From contig JAQTRC010000028.1 in NCBI GenBank assembly GCA_028712665.1, positions 1 to 36,279 of the forward strand: 36,279 nt of DNA, written 5' to 3'. The notes under the pieces are model-generated. The model did not search any database. It saw only the letters and a list, made by a program, of their open reading frames with translations, and was not told where the DNA came from. The stretch comes from Desulfuromonadaceae bacterium. GTDB taxonomy: Bacteria > Desulfobacterota > Desulfuromonadia > Geobacterales > Pseudopelobacteraceae. A program made the position numbers and the translations under genes. Positions within the stretch are counted from its first letter, which is position 1. Each line of letters begins with the position of its first letter. Below are positions 9,582-18,538 of this stretch, in pieces.

Positions 9582-10430
9582 ATGACCACGCGGCGCATTG
9601 CAAAAACATTTAAGAGCATACCTGCCATTGAAGGCGCGGGTGTCCATCTTAAACGAGCCTTCGGCTATGCCCAGGTGCCACGATTCGACCCGTTCCTGAT
9701 GCTGGACGATTTCCATTCCTCCGACCCGGACGAATACCTGGCGGGTTTTCCCTGGCACCCTCACCGGGGTATCGAAACCATTACCTACGTGCTGGAGGGG
9801 GTGGTTGAACATGGTGACAGCATGGGCAACAAGGGGGTCATTGGTGCTGGGGACGTGCAGTGGATGACTGCCGGCAGCGGCATTATCCATCAGGAAATGC
9901 CGCAGGTAAGTCCTACCGGCACCATGTGGGGATTCCAGTTCTGGGCTAATCTTCCTGCTGCATATAAGATGATGACGCCCAGATACCGGGATGTCAAGGC
10001 GGCCGATATCCCGGAAGTAACGCTTGAGAACGGTGTAACGGTCAAGGTTATCGCTGGTGAGGTGGGGGGTGTTAGAGGACCGGTAGCTGATATCGTGATC
10101 GAACCGGAAATGTTTGACATTACAGTCCCGGGCGGAACGACTTTCGGCCACGGGCTGCAGACCGGGCATACAGCCTTGGCCTATATACTGGCGGGAGAGG
10201 GATGTTTCGACGACAGTCGCGACGTTCATATGCCGGAAAACGTTATATTGTTTGAGCATGCCGGTGATATGGTCCAGGTCTTTACGATAAATCAGCCTGT
10301 ACGCTTTCTCCTGCTCACCGGAAAACCGTTGAAAGAGCCGGTAGCCTGGCAGGGTCCGATCGTCATGAATACTCAAGAGGAATTAAGGATTGCCTTTGAG
10401 GAGTATCAACACGGAAGGTTTGTCAAATGA
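9582..10430 (+). CDS. Pirin family bicupin protein
   Basis: A 282-aa two-cupin protein. The four metal ligands of pirins are visible: H59 and H61 in WHPHRGIET, and H103 and E105 in GIIHQE. Characterised pirins are iron-binding proteins, and some are quercetin 2,3-dioxygenases, but the true substrate of bacterial members is usually unknown. The C-terminal cupin is also intact (the GHTALAYILAGEG region). The start is supported by GGGAG 7 nt upstream. It is a single gene, convergent with glgC. A long open antisense frame across it (9519-10376) is a shadow. Confidence 0.92.
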   Translation: MTTRRIAKTFKSIPAIEGAGVHLKRAFGYAQVPRFDPFLMLDDFHSSDPDEYLAGFPWHPHRGIETITYVLEGVVEHGDSMGNKGVIGAGDVQWMTAGSGIIHQEMPQVSPTGTMWGFQFWANLPAAYKMMTPRYRDVKAADIPEVTLENGVTVKVIAGEVGGVRGPVADIVIEPEMFDITVPGGTTFGHGLQTGHTALAYILAGEGCFDDSRDVHMPENVILFEHAGDMVQVFTINQPVRFLLLTGKPLKEPVAWQGPIVMNTQEELRIAFEEYQHGRFVK

Positions 10431-10475
10431 ATCGCAATATCGCAACGGCTCATAAACCCGGTATTTCGTCTCTTA

Positions 10476-11717
10476 TTACTTGTCTTTGCGAGGTACCACG
10501 ACAATCCCTGAATCTGTCACCGTATAACCATTGCGCCGGTCTTCTCCGAGGTCGTAACCGATTGTCGAGCCGTCAGGAATGACCACCCCCTTGTCAATTA
10601 TCGTACGTCTGATCTTGACGTGACGACCAACGGTGACATTTTCAAAGAGAATAGAATCCTCCACCAGACTGTAGCTGTTAATCTTGCAGAGTGGCCCGAG
10701 TATTGAGCGCATAACCGTGCTGCCGCTTGTAATGCAGCCGGCGCAGACATAAGAATTTATGTTTTGGCCGCGCCGCTCGCCATCGTCGAAGACGGTTTTG
10801 GCTGGCGGCAGATTCCCCTGGTTGGTGAGAATTGGCCATTTGTAGTTGTAGAGGTTCAACTGAGGCGATACGTGGATCAGATCCATGTTTGCCTCGTAGT
10901 ATGAGTCGATAGTTCCGACGTCCTTCCAATAGCCACGTTCCTCCGGCTTCATGCCTGGGATAACGTTGTCATTGAAGTTATAGGCAAATATCCGGTCGCC
11001 GCCCGCCAGCATCATCGGGATTACATGCTTGCCAAAATCCAGATCGGCATGCTGTTTTTTACCTTCCAGCAGCACTTCAATCAGTTTTTTTGTAGAAAAG
11101 ATGTAATTGCCCATTGAAGCATAACAGGTGTTTCGTCCGGGAATTGTTTCAGGGACGGCAGGTTTTTCCTCGAAACCGGTCACTTTTGAATCATCGTCGA
11201 CAGAAAAGACACCGAAACGGCTTGCATCCTCCACAGAAACCTCCAGGGCGGCGATTGTGATATCGGCCCGGTTCATCCTGTGAAAGTTGATCATCTGGGT
11301 GATGTCCATCTTGTAGATATGGTCTCCTCCAAAGATTGCCACATAATCGGCATCCGAGGACTCTACAAAACGGAGATACTGTAGAATGGCATCGGCCGTT
11401 CCTCTGAACCATTCTTCACTTTCGCTGCTGGTCTCCGGTGAAATGTCCACGTAAAACTCACCCAGACCGGTCCATTTGCCCCATGATTCTCGGATGTGCT
11501 TATTCAACGAAAACGCCCGGTACTGAGTCAGTATATAAACCGTTTTAATGCCTGAGTTAAACATGTTGGAGAGAACAAAATCGATTATCTTGTATTTTCC
11601 TCCAAAGGCAACGCTCGGTTTGGCACGCCGAATAGTGAGCGGAGTTAAGCGTTCTCCCTTACCTCCTGCCAGAACCATCGCAATCGTGTTTCTGCCGACA
11701 TTGTCCATGGAATACAC
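10476..11717 (-). CDS. glgC: Glucose-1-phosphate adenylyltransferase
   Basis: Makes ADP-glucose from glucose 1-phosphate and ATP, the committed step of bacterial glycogen synthesis. Seen are the nucleotidyltransferase motif LAGGKGERLTPLT, the KPSVAFGGKYKIIDF segment, FGGDHIYKMD, the sugar-binding FEEKP region and a C-terminal left-handed beta-helix. The best start is the GTG at 11717 (product VYSMDNVGRN..., 413 aa): TGGAGGG at 11724-11730 lies 6-7 nt upstream. The more upstream in-frame start at 11744 and the ATG at 11708 have worse spacing. No other glycogen gene is adjacent. It is divergent from murI. Confidence 0.95.
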   Translation of the reverse strand: MYSMDNVGRNTIAMVLAGGKGERLTPLTIRRAKPSVAFGGKYKIIDFVLSNMFNSGIKTVYILTQYRAFSLNKHIRESWGKWTGLGEFYVDISPETSSESEEWFRGTADAILQYLRFVESSDADYVAIFGGDHIYKMDITQMINFHRMNRADITIAALEVSVEDASRFGVFSVDDDSKVTGFEEKPAVPETIPGRNTCYASMGNYIFSTKKLIEVLLEGKKQHADLDFGKHVIPMMLAGGDRIFAYNFNDNVIPGMKPEERGYWKDVGTIDSYYEANMDLIHVSPQLNLYNYKWPILTNQGNLPPAKTVFDDGERRGQNINSYVCAGCITSGSTVMRSILGPLCKINSYSLVEDSILFENVTVGRHVKIRRTIIDKGVVIPDGSTIGYDLGEDRRNGYTVTDSGIVVVPRKDK

Positions 11718-11761
11718 AGGCGTCCCTCCAGAATATGTATGCAATGATGCTTTGCAACACG

Positions 11762-11790
11762 AAACTAAGCAATTATAAATGATACGTCAA
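11762..11790 (-). promoter_or_regulatory. Candidate glgC promoter
   Basis: On the minus strand TTGACG (11790-11785) and TAGTTT (11767-11762) are separated by 17 nt, about 45 bp upstream of the GTG start. The -10 is poor. The surrounding 11745-11909 stretch is AT-rich and shared with the divergent murI promoter (candidate TTGCAT-N18-TATAAA at 11839-11868). Confidence 0.35.
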
Positions 11791-11909
11791 GTTCTATAAT
11801 ATGTGTTGAAATTTAGGCTGCAAATATAAGTAAATGGATTGCATTATTGATAAAAACGGGTATATAAATTCAAGTTTATAATAATTATCGAATTTGAGGG
11901 GTTCTTATT

Positions 11910-12731
11910 GTGTCTTGGCAGGCCATAGGAATATTTGATTCCGGGGTAGGGGGACTGACGGTTCTGCGCGAGATCATACGGAAGTTGCCCCAGGAGGACA
12001 CCGTTTATTTCGGCGATACTGCCCGTGTGCCGTACGGCACCAAGTCGCCCGAGACGGTGACGCGATACGCCGTTGAAATTGCGGGTTTTCTGCTCAAGCG
12101 CGATATCAAGCTGCTTGTGGTGGCTTGTAATACCGCCTCGGCCGTGGCCTTGTCCGCCTTAAAACGGCAACTCTCGATTCCGGTGGTCGGCGTTATCGAA
12201 CCGGGCGCCCGACGAGCGGTTGAAGTTACTCGTTCAGGCCGAATAGGCGTGATCGGCACCGCAGGTACTATCCGGAGCAGCGCTTATACCCGTGCTATTA
12301 AACGACTGGAGCCGAGGGCCGAGGTGTTGACTCAGGCCTGTCCGCTCTTTGTTCCACTGGCCGAAGAGGGTTGGACCGACAATTTGGTGGCCAGATTGAC
12401 CGCCCAGAGTTACCTTAAGGATCTGAAAGAAGCCGCAGTGGATACTCTGGTGTTGGGATGCACACACTATCCGCTGCTCAAGCCGCTGATTTCTGAGGTT
12501 ATGGGTCCCGGCGTTACTCTTGTCGATTCGGCTGAAGAGACTGCCCGCACAGTTGCCAAAATTTTGGGGGATAAAAAACTACTCAGGCCGGAGGCCGAAA
12601 AAGGTAACCACCACTATTATGTCAGTGATATTCCGGCCGGTTTTATCAGGGTCGGTAACAGATTTCTGGGAGGGCGGCTTGGAGATGTTTACCAGGTAAG
12701 CCTTGATGACGAAAATGGAGATAGTAGATAA
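11910..12731 (+). CDS. murI: Glutamate racemase
   Basis: Interconverts L- and D-glutamate for peptidoglycan. The 273-aa protein has the FDSGVGG motif (D10, S11), the two catalytic cysteines C73 (VACNTAS) and C184 (LGCTHYPLL), and H186 next to the second. The start is a GTG with GAGGGG about 9 nt upstream. The stop codon abuts the ATG of the GerM-domain gene, so the two are translationally linked. Confidence 0.96.
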   Translation: MSWQAIGIFDSGVGGLTVLREIIRKLPQEDTVYFGDTARVPYGTKSPETVTRYAVEIAGFLLKRDIKLLVVACNTASAVALSALKRQLSIPVVGVIEPGARRAVEVTRSGRIGVIGTAGTIRSSAYTRAIKRLEPRAEVLTQACPLFVPLAEEGWTDNLVARLTAQSYLKDLKEAAVDTLVLGCTHYPLLKPLISEVMGPGVTLVDSAEETARTVAKILGDKKLLRPEAEKGNHHYYVSDIPAGFIRVGNRFLGGRLGDVYQVSLDDENGDSR

Positions 12732-13355
12732 ATGGCGCCAGCGTCGAAAAAACAGTTCAATATAAACCTGCTGATACCTTTTGTCGTCGTTGCCCTGGTT
12801 TTCGGGTTTACGATATGGCAAAAGTACCGCGCCAGCCATGATCTGCCCGCACTGCCACAGGTTCAGCAGCCGGCGGGCAAGCGTACGGCAGTGTTGTTTT
12901 TCGTGGAGGATGGCACCCGTCTGGCGCGGGAGGCTCGCGAACTGGATCCTTGCGTTGGAACGGACGCCTGTCTGAAAAACGTGCTTGAAGAGCTTGTAAA
13001 CGGTCCTGTTGGTGAATTTGACACGCCGCTTCCGGATGGGACGGTCATAAATATGGTTCGAATAGATGGGAACCTGGCCAGCATCAACCTGAATAAAGTC
13101 TTTGCCGAAACCCTTCCGTCCGGCAGTTCTGCCGAAATGATGGCGGTTTATTCGATAGTGAATACCGTAGCAACCAATTTCCCCCAGATTACCAAAGTCA
13201 AACTTACAATCGATGGTGATGGGAAATTGCTATTGCCTCATCTGGATCTCTCCGATCCGCTGGTTCCGGACTATACTCTTGAAATGCCGCCTACTCCTCC
13301 ATCAGCGAAAACGACTGTACCACGCGCATCAAAAATTAAAAAAAACAGCCCATGA
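12732..13355 (+). CDS. Membrane-anchored GerM-domain protein
   Basis: A 207-aa protein with an N-terminal membrane anchor (about residues 12-29) followed by one GerMN domain (about 55-175), which includes the EELVNGP and INLNKVFAE regions typical of the fold, and a proline/lysine-rich tail. GerM domains are known from the Bacillus spore protein GerM and from lipoproteins of non-sporulating bacteria; they are thought to act at the cell envelope. The ATG directly follows the murI stop (TAAATG), linking it to peptidoglycan precursor synthesis. Its precise role is unknown. Confidence 0.8.
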   Translation: MAPASKKQFNINLLIPFVVVALVFGFTIWQKYRASHDLPALPQVQQPAGKRTAVLFFVEDGTRLAREARELDPCVGTDACLKNVLEELVNGPVGEFDTPLPDGTVINMVRIDGNLASINLNKVFAETLPSGSSAEMMAVYSIVNTVATNFPQITKVKLTIDGDGKLLLPHLDLSDPLVPDYTLEMPPTPPSAKTTVPRASKIKKNSP

Positions 13356-13420
13356 ATACTGCGGTTTTGGATTATTCGGTATCGCTCTAATCTTTACCCG
13401 AAAGCGGGTGGGGTCCTTCT

Positions 13421-13702
13421 ATGGTTTTGGGATTCAATCATAATGTGCAGTATAAAGGTGAGACATTCCATGTTCAGACAGAGGATAGCGGCGTTGCCAA
13501 TCCACAGATAGTAACGCTCCTCTTCCGTGGAGGTGTAATCCTATGCTCCCAAAAAATCAGCTACTCCGATATCCTCAAGATGGAGAGAGTGGAGGAGGTT
13601 GTTGAGGGGTTGATGAAGGAACAGCATAAGAATATGATGCGCCGGCTCAAATCCGGAGAATTCGACGATAAGGCATTCTCTGTCAAACCTCAACTTAATT
13701 AA
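13421..13702 (+). CDS. Small protein of unknown function, possibly shortened by a stop codon
   Basis: A 93-aa soluble protein beginning MVLGFNHNVQYKGETFHVQTEDSG. The first 60 residues look like a compact beta-rich domain with motifs (HVQTEDSG, VTLLFRGG) that I believe recur in Geobacter-type genomes, although I cannot name a family. It is followed by a basic/acidic helix. The TAA at 13700-13702 is followed in the same frame by 42 more sense codons (13703-13828), encoding a Pro/Ala/Glu linker and an acidic end LDDVIISYFVNHEK before TAG at 13829-13831. The gene may therefore carry a nonsense mutation. The upstream ribosome-binding site is poor (GGTGGGG). It follows the GerM gene by 65 bp. Confidence 0.65.
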   Translation: MVLGFNHNVQYKGETFHVQTEDSGVANPQIVTLLFRGGVILCSQKISYSDILKMERVEEVVEGLMKEQHKNMMRRLKSGEFDDKAFSVKPQLN

Positions 13703-13831
13703 AGCTACGAGTTGTCTGAAATAACGGAACAGGCGGCTACTCCCGACCAGATGCCAAAGCCCGCTGCATCAACAGATGCTGTAAACCTTGATGATGTTAT
13801 CATCTCCTATTTCGTAAATCATGAAAAATAG
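13703..13831 (+). other. In-frame open continuation after the 13421-13702 gene
   Basis: 42 sense codons in the same frame as the preceding gene, beginning directly after its TAA and ending at TAG 13829-13831. Composition is protein-like: an acidic linker with TPDQMPKPAAS, then the hydrophobic-acidic end DDVIISYFVNHEK. No start codon with a ribosome-binding site is evident. It is either the detached C-terminus of the upstream protein or chance. Confidence 0.4.
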
Positions 13832-13906
13832 CCTGCGCGCAATTATTCCATCTTTTTTATGGGGACAAAGGCTTGCCAACAGTTTTTCCAGATACTCCTT
13901 TATTTA

Positions 13907-16771
13907 TCACCTCTGTCCAAAAGCATCCGCCACCGCCCGGCTCAGTTCAGTTATGTTATACGGCTTGTGAATAAATCCGCAGGCTCCCAATTTTTGCAGC
14001 TCAACTTCTGTATCCTCGCGGTGAAAGCCGGAACAGAAAATTACCTTCAGATCGGGTGAATGTTCAAGCAGGCGGAGAAAAGCCTCCCTCCCCCCCATCT
14101 TCGGCATGATCATATCAAGTATAACCAGATGTATATCACCCCGGTGGATTGCAAACACTTCCAGCGCCTGAACCCCGTTTTCGGCCAGATAGACCGTGTA
14201 GCCCAGATCTTCCAGCAGATCGCGTCCGACTGCACGAAGCATCTCTTCGTCATCTACCAGCAATATTCCGCCGCTGCCGGTGACCGGTTCTCCGGTGCAG
14301 ACCGGAGCGACCATATCCCCTTCAATCACCGGGAGGTAGATTTTGAACACCGAGCCGGCACCCGGTTCACTCCGGACATACAATTCGCCACTATGACTCC
14401 GGACAGTTCCGTAAACAGCAGCCAACCCGAGACCGGTACCTTTGCCGAGCGCCTTGGTGGTAAAAAATGGTTCGAAGATGTGCTCCATAACCGCTTTTGT
14501 CATTCCGACCCCGGTGTCGGACACCGTTATTTCAAGATACTGACCGGGCAAAAGGGATATGCAGAGCGACCGGCAGGCGGCCTCATCCAGGGTTCTCAGT
14601 GACGTTGCATATAAAAGAGCGCCACCATGAGGCATCGCATCCCGGGCATTGAGCCCCAGATTGAGCAACGCATTCTGAAGCTGAGTCTGATCTCCCATAA
14701 CGACAGGATTGCCTGCTTCAAGCCGTGCTGAAAGCTGTATCTGCTTGTCAATTGTGCGTTCCAGCAAGCTAATTACAGCGGCAATGGTGTCATGGATGCG
14801 AACCGGACCTGAAGCGGCGGTCCCCTTGCGGGAGAAGGTCAGCAGTTCACGCGTCAGATCTGCAGAACGGACAGCGGCTTCGATGATGGTATTCAGAGCT
14901 TTACTATTTCTCTCATCGTCCACCAGGCGCAACTTCAACAACTCGGCTGATGCCATGATTCCGGCCAGCATGTTGTTGAAATCATGGGCGATGCCTCCCG
15001 CCAGTTGACCGACCACTTCCATCTTCCGCGACTGATTAAGCTGATTTTGAAGCCGTTTCTGTTCCGAAATATCCATAACAGTGCTCAGAATATATTGTTT
15101 CCCGGCAATTTCGACCAGAGCGCCGGAAAAGAGTACCGGAAACAGTTCCCCCCCCTTGCGACGCATCTCAGCCTCAAAATTACTGACAAATCCGTTTTCT
15201 CTAAAGAGTTGCAGATATCGATTCCGGTCGGCCTCATGTAGCCAGACTTCCAGCTCAACAGTGGTTTTGCCGACCGCTTCCTCTCGCGTAAATCCGAACA
15301 TATCGATAAACGTCTTGTTTACCTCGGTAAATTTACCGTCCGGAATAGTAGTAAGGGCAACAGTAATCGGTGAATGTTCGAAAACGGCTTTGAATTTTTG
15401 TGAACTTGATTCGACAACATCCAGCTGAACCCGCAGCATCTCCTCGGTTGCAAGCAGCTGGTCGTGGGTGGTCCGAAATTCTCCGATCTGCTCCCGCAGC
15501 ATCTCTTCGGTTGCCTGGAGTTCGTCCTGACTCAGTATATACTCGTCAACCTGCGCTCGCAGCATCTCCTCCGTCGCCAGCAGTTCCTCCTGCGACTCCT
15601 GATACTCATCGATCTTCAGGCGCAGCATCTCTTCAAGTCGCCTCCTTTTACGTATATTCAAAGTCAGAACAATCAAACCGATCGAACAGAAGAGGCTGAA
15701 CAGGAAACCCAGCCAGACAACTCTCTTGTTAATGGCGAAGGTTGAAGGCGGTTTGTTGATAATTATCGTATCGGCAGGAAGCTTGGCCGAATTTATGTTG
15801 AACTTTTTCAGCACGCTGTAATCGAACATAGGACGTGAAAGATTAGCTGTTATAACCGGCATTTTATCAGGAGGCTTCCCGCCGATAATGCGAATGGCAA
15901 GTTCAGCCGCTTTCTCCCCCTGTGTATGCCCCTCAATCAGCCAGCCGCCGACAACTCCGTTGCCTAATTGCGGCGCATATACCGAATAGACCGGAACCGG
16001 ACTTGCGCTGCTGACCAGCCTGGCCGCCTCAGAATGGCTGAAGGTTCGTCCACCCTTTTCAACCGTATACGATAACATCAGCACAATCTGACCGGGAGTA
16101 AACATCTTCAGTTGTTTTACCGTTTCTTCAAGCGGCATTTCATCCATAAACCGGAGTTTCACCGCCGGGTAGCGGAGAGCTTTCTTTTCCAGTTCGTGAC
16201 GTATTGCGAGGCCGGTGTCGGTGTAATCGTGGATCACAAAAACGTCGCGGGTGTCCGGATGTAGTTGGAGAGCCAATCCCAGTGTGCCGGCCGAATCGTG
16301 ATATTCAGCCACTCCGGTAACGGAGGATTGCCCGGCAATCATGGATGGTTCGTAGTCGTTGATGCCGCAGAAAACCAGAGGAGTACCGGGAGAGAAGCGG
16401 CGTCGATACTGCGAGGCGAATTCCAACGCAGCATTGTCCATGGCGATGATTACATCGAGATGATGGTTGGCATACTTGGATTCCAGCAGGTCGGCCAGAC
16501 GGGCAAAGTGCTTTTTGGTATGGAATTTCTTTGTGTCGAGGTATTCGACAAACAGTTCTGTGCGGGGAAAGCCCTTGGCAAGAGCGTCACGCACTCCCTT
16601 CATCTCGTCTTCGGACCAATCATAGCCAGGATTGTATGAATTGAGAACGAGAATGTTCGGGACGGGCAAAGCGGCCTGAAGAGTTGAGACGGCTTGAGAG
16701 AGCAGAAAACAGGCCATCATTACCGTGACTACAACAATTGCCTGTAAAACGTGACATCGCGAAGATATCAT
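13907..16771 (-). CDS. Hybrid sensor histidine kinase with periplasmic ABC_sub_bind-like sensor
   Basis: A 954-aa inner-membrane signalling protein. Order: N-terminal signal/anchor segment; a periplasmic domain like ABC_sub_bind proteins (from [14 protein letters not shown] to about residue 330); a transmembrane helix (about 345-368); four tandem 21-residue coiled-coil repeats (380-463); a PAS domain (about 465-580); HisKA with phosphoacceptor H596 (GGIAHDFNN); HATPase with N-box [21 protein letters not shown] and GKGTGLGLA; and a C-terminal receiver with D886 ([12 protein letters not shown]). The start at 16771 is chosen because GAGGTCAC precedes the ATG; the longer frame would run through the terminator at 16901-16933. 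The ligand and output partner are unknown. It stands alone, with the PpiC gene upstream. Confidence 0.9.
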   Translation of the reverse strand: MISSRCHVLQAIVVVTVMMACFLLSQAVSTLQAALPVPNILVLNSYNPGYDWSEDEMKGVRDALAKGFPRTELFVEYLDTKKFHTKKHFARLADLLESKYANHHLDVIIAMDNAALEFASQYRRRFSPGTPLVFCGINDYEPSMIAGQSSVTGVAEYHDSAGTLGLALQLHPDTRDVFVIHDYTDTGLAIRHELEKKALRYPAVKLRFMDEMPLEETVKQLKMFTPGQIVLMLSYTVEKGGRTFSHSEAARLVSSASPVPVYSVYAPQLGNGVVGGWLIEGHTQGEKAAELAIRIIGGKPPDKMPVITANLSRPMFDYSVLKKFNINSAKLPADTIIINKPPSTFAINKRVVWLGFLFSLFCSIGLIVLTLNIRKRRRLEEMLRLKIDEYQESQEELLATEEMLRAQVDEYILSQDELQATEEMLREQIGEFRTTHDQLLATEEMLRVQLDVVESSSQKFKAVFEHSPITVALTTIPDGKFTEVNKTFIDMFGFTREEAVGKTTVELEVWLHEADRNRYLQLFRENGFVSNFEAEMRRKGGELFPVLFSGALVEIAGKQYILSTVMDISEQKRLQNQLNQSRKMEVVGQLAGGIAHDFNNMLAGIMASAELLKLRLVDDERNSKALNTIIEAAVRSADLTRELLTFSRKGTAASGPVRIHDTIAAVISLLERTIDKQIQLSARLEAGNPVVMGDQTQLQNALLNLGLNARDAMPHGGALLYATSLRTLDEAACRSLCISLLPGQYLEITVSDTGVGMTKAVMEHIFEPFFTTKALGKGTGLGLAAVYGTVRSHSGELYVRSEPGAGSVFKIYLPVIEGDMVAPVCTGEPVTGSGGILLVDDEEMLRAVGRDLLEDLGYTVYLAENGVQALEVFAIHRGDIHLVILDMIMPKMGGREAFLRLLEHSPDLKVIFCSGFHREDTEVELQKLGACGFIHKPYNITELSRAVADAFGQR
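15383..15634 (-). repeat. Four 63-bp in-frame tandem repeats (signalling coiled coil)
   Basis: The sequence CGCAGCATCTC occurs at 15432, 15495, 15558 and 15621, exactly 63 bp apart. The coding strand encodes four units starting EEMLR, each 21 residues (three heptads); the first three also end in an L-x-A-T motif, and the fourth is degenerate in its second half. The repeat extends the helical linker between the membrane helix and the PAS domain of the kinase. Confidence 0.95.
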
Positions 16772-16900
16772 TGTGACCTCATGTTTATGAGAATAGATAT
16801 AGCGTTTGAAAATCAGATCAAAACTGCTCTGACAATTAACCAATTTACTACTGATTAGCATATTGGCAGAAACTATAAAAACAATATATGCAATATCAAA

Positions 16901-16933
16901 AACGGCTGCCAGGATTACATCCTGGCAGCCGTT
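16901..16933 (-). terminator. Strong intrinsic terminator after the ppiC-type gene
   Basis: A perfect 14-bp inverted repeat (AACGGCTGCCAGGA / TCCTGGCAGCCGTT) with loop TTACA. On the minus strand a short T run follows the stem (GTTTTTG). It lies 33 bp beyond the stop of the PpiC gene and upstream of the kinase start, separating the two transcription units. Confidence 0.88.
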
Positions 16934-16966
16934 CAAGTTCCGCAGAAGGTAAAATGGCTTGCCGGT

Positions 16967-17974
16967 TTATTTGAAAAGTATCTCTATCTTGGCTCTCTTT
17001 CTGGCCTCGGATATGTATTCCCTCACAGCCGCATTGATTTTTTGTCCTTTTAAAAACTCCTCAATCCTGGCTTGAGCCTCTTTAAATTGTACCGTTTCAG
17101 CCGGTTTTTTCTCTATAAGCTTGATAATGTGGTACCCGAACTGAGTCTCGACAACGTCGCTAATCCCGCCCGGTTTGAGTGCAAAAGCCGCCTTCTCAAA
17201 GGGGGGAACCATTTGACCTTTTCCAAAAAAGCCCAAGTCACCCCCCTGCTTACTGCTGGGGCAGGTTGAGTTCGCTTTGGCCAATGTCGCAAAATCCGCG
17301 CCTTCTGCGACATCTTTCCGCAGTTTTTCTGCTTTATCGCGTGCTTTTTTCTTGTCTTCCGCTGAGGCTTTCTCATCAACTCCAATCAGTATATGACTGG
17401 CCCTAAGCGATTCTCCACGGGCGAACTTGTCCGGATTCTGGGTATAGAAAGATCGGGCCTCCTCTTCCGTTACCTTGACCTTCGGTGCGATTGCAGACTC
17501 GATAAAATTGGAGATGAGCAGATCCCGGCGAGTGTACTCGCGCAGAGCCTTTTCGTCCATTTCCATGCCTCTGATCGCTTTGACAAAATCCTCCTCTTTG
17601 CTAAAACGCTTCTTGGCCTGGGCCAATCCGGCATCGATCTGTTTGTCCAGATCTTTGATTTCCAATTTGGCGGCAGCCTGATATAACAGTTCGGCGGACA
17701 ACAGCTGATCAAGCACCTGCTTGTCAATTTCTGCCAACTGTTCCGCAGGTACCTCCTGACCGCGAAACATCACCTTTTTGGCCCGTCGCATCTCGATGGC
17801 ATCAATTGCAATTCCATTTACGCGCGCGACAGCTCCCTCAAAAACCGGGACCGGAGCGGAAGCGGTCTCCTTTTTTGCCTCGTTCCCGGCAGCCTGAACA
17901 AAAGATCCGCATGCGACAAGCGCAGCTAGAATAAAGCATTTTACGCTCAACAGTGATGGGTGACTTATCTGCAT
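16967..17974 (-). CDS. Periplasmic peptidyl-prolyl isomerase (PpiC/SurA-type parvulin)
   Basis: A 335-aa exported foldase. From the chosen start it has a signal peptide of about 28 residues (hydrophobic core [15 protein letters not shown]), a SurA_N-like helical chaperone region, and one parvulin domain (about 185-290) with [27 protein letters not shown] and FGYHIIKL motifs. It probably helps fold outer-membrane or secreted proteins. The start at 17974 is supported by AAGGAGAT; the frame is open 66 nt further upstream without a ribosome-binding site. A strong terminator follows. Confidence 0.92.
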   Translation of the reverse strand: MQISHPSLLSVKCFILAALVACGSFVQAAGNEAKKETASAPVPVFEGAVARVNGIAIDAIEMRRAKKVMFRGQEVPAEQLAEIDKQVLDQLLSAELLYQAAAKLEIKDLDKQIDAGLAQAKKRFSKEEDFVKAIRGMEMDEKALREYTRRDLLISNFIESAIAPKVKVTEEEARSFYTQNPDKFARGESLRASHILIGVDEKASAEDKKKARDKAEKLRKDVAEGADFATLAKANSTCPSSKQGGDLGFFGKGQMVPPFEKAAFALKPGGISDVVETQFGYHIIKLIEKKPAETVQFKEAQARIEEFLKGQKINAAVREYISEARKRAKIEILFK

Positions 17975-18152
17975 CTTAAAAATCTCCTTGAAGTAAATTT
18001 GAGCGAATCTATCACAATTTTTGCTGCCATGAAAAGCCAAACATACTTTTGACTTTTATTTCTCTTTCGGATACATTCACCGGCAATATTGTTACAATCA
18101 GCCGTGGCTGAATCTGAAACAGCGTGACTTGCCAGTATCATCGGGAGGGTTT

Positions 18153-18518
18153 GTGGAAAAGAAGAAGGTTCTTATAGTTGATGACAGTCTTTCAGTTGCC
18201 CGCCAGCTCGAGAGGATAATCAGCGAATCCGGTGATTTCGTCTCTGCCGGCCACGCTAAGAACGGAGCCGAGGCGATCAAGATGAATCATTCCGAAGATC
18301 CGGAAATTATCTGCATGGACATGAACATGCCCGGCATGGATGGCCTGACGGCGCTCCGCACCCTGTCAGTCATGGACAAGGAGGTCAAGGTCGTTATGGT
18401 AACTTCACTTGGCGGTGTAGGTGACAAGTTTACCGAGGCCTTGAAACTTGGCGCAAAAAATGTCATCTCCAAGCCGTTTGAGACCGACGACGTACTGCGA
18501 ATCCTGCGGGAACTCTGA
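18153..18518 (+). CDS. CheY-like single-domain response regulator
   Basis: A receiver domain with no output domain, about 121 aa. Conserved residues are seen: acidic pair D10-D11 (VLIVDDS), phosphoacceptor D56 (ICMDMNMPGMDG), the switch Thr in VMVTS, and the Lys in ISKPFE. The start is taken as the GTG at 18153 (VEKKKVLIVDDS) behind GGGAGGG at 18143-18149, although the spacing is short; a TTG at 18129 is the alternative. It lies 20 bp before a CheX-domain gene, so the two probably form a phosphorylation/dephosphorylation pair in motility or another phosphorelay. Confidence 0.9.
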   Translation: MEKKKVLIVDDSLSVARQLERIISESGDFVSAGHAKNGAEAIKMNHSEDPEIICMDMNMPGMDGLTALRTLSVMDKEVKVVMVTSLGGVGDKFTEALKLGAKNVISKPFETDDVLRILREL

Positions 18519-18538
18519 TTTAGTGAGAGGATACGAAT

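Noticed and set aside
9519..10376. 285-aa open frame on the minus strand
   Set aside because: It lies wholly antisense to the well-supported pirin gene, whose cupin metal ligands are intact; no family-like motifs or ribosome-binding site.
16772..16936. N-terminal extension of the hybrid kinase reading frame
   Set aside because: It runs through the intrinsic terminator at 16901-16933 and lacks a ribosome-binding site; the start at 16771 has one.
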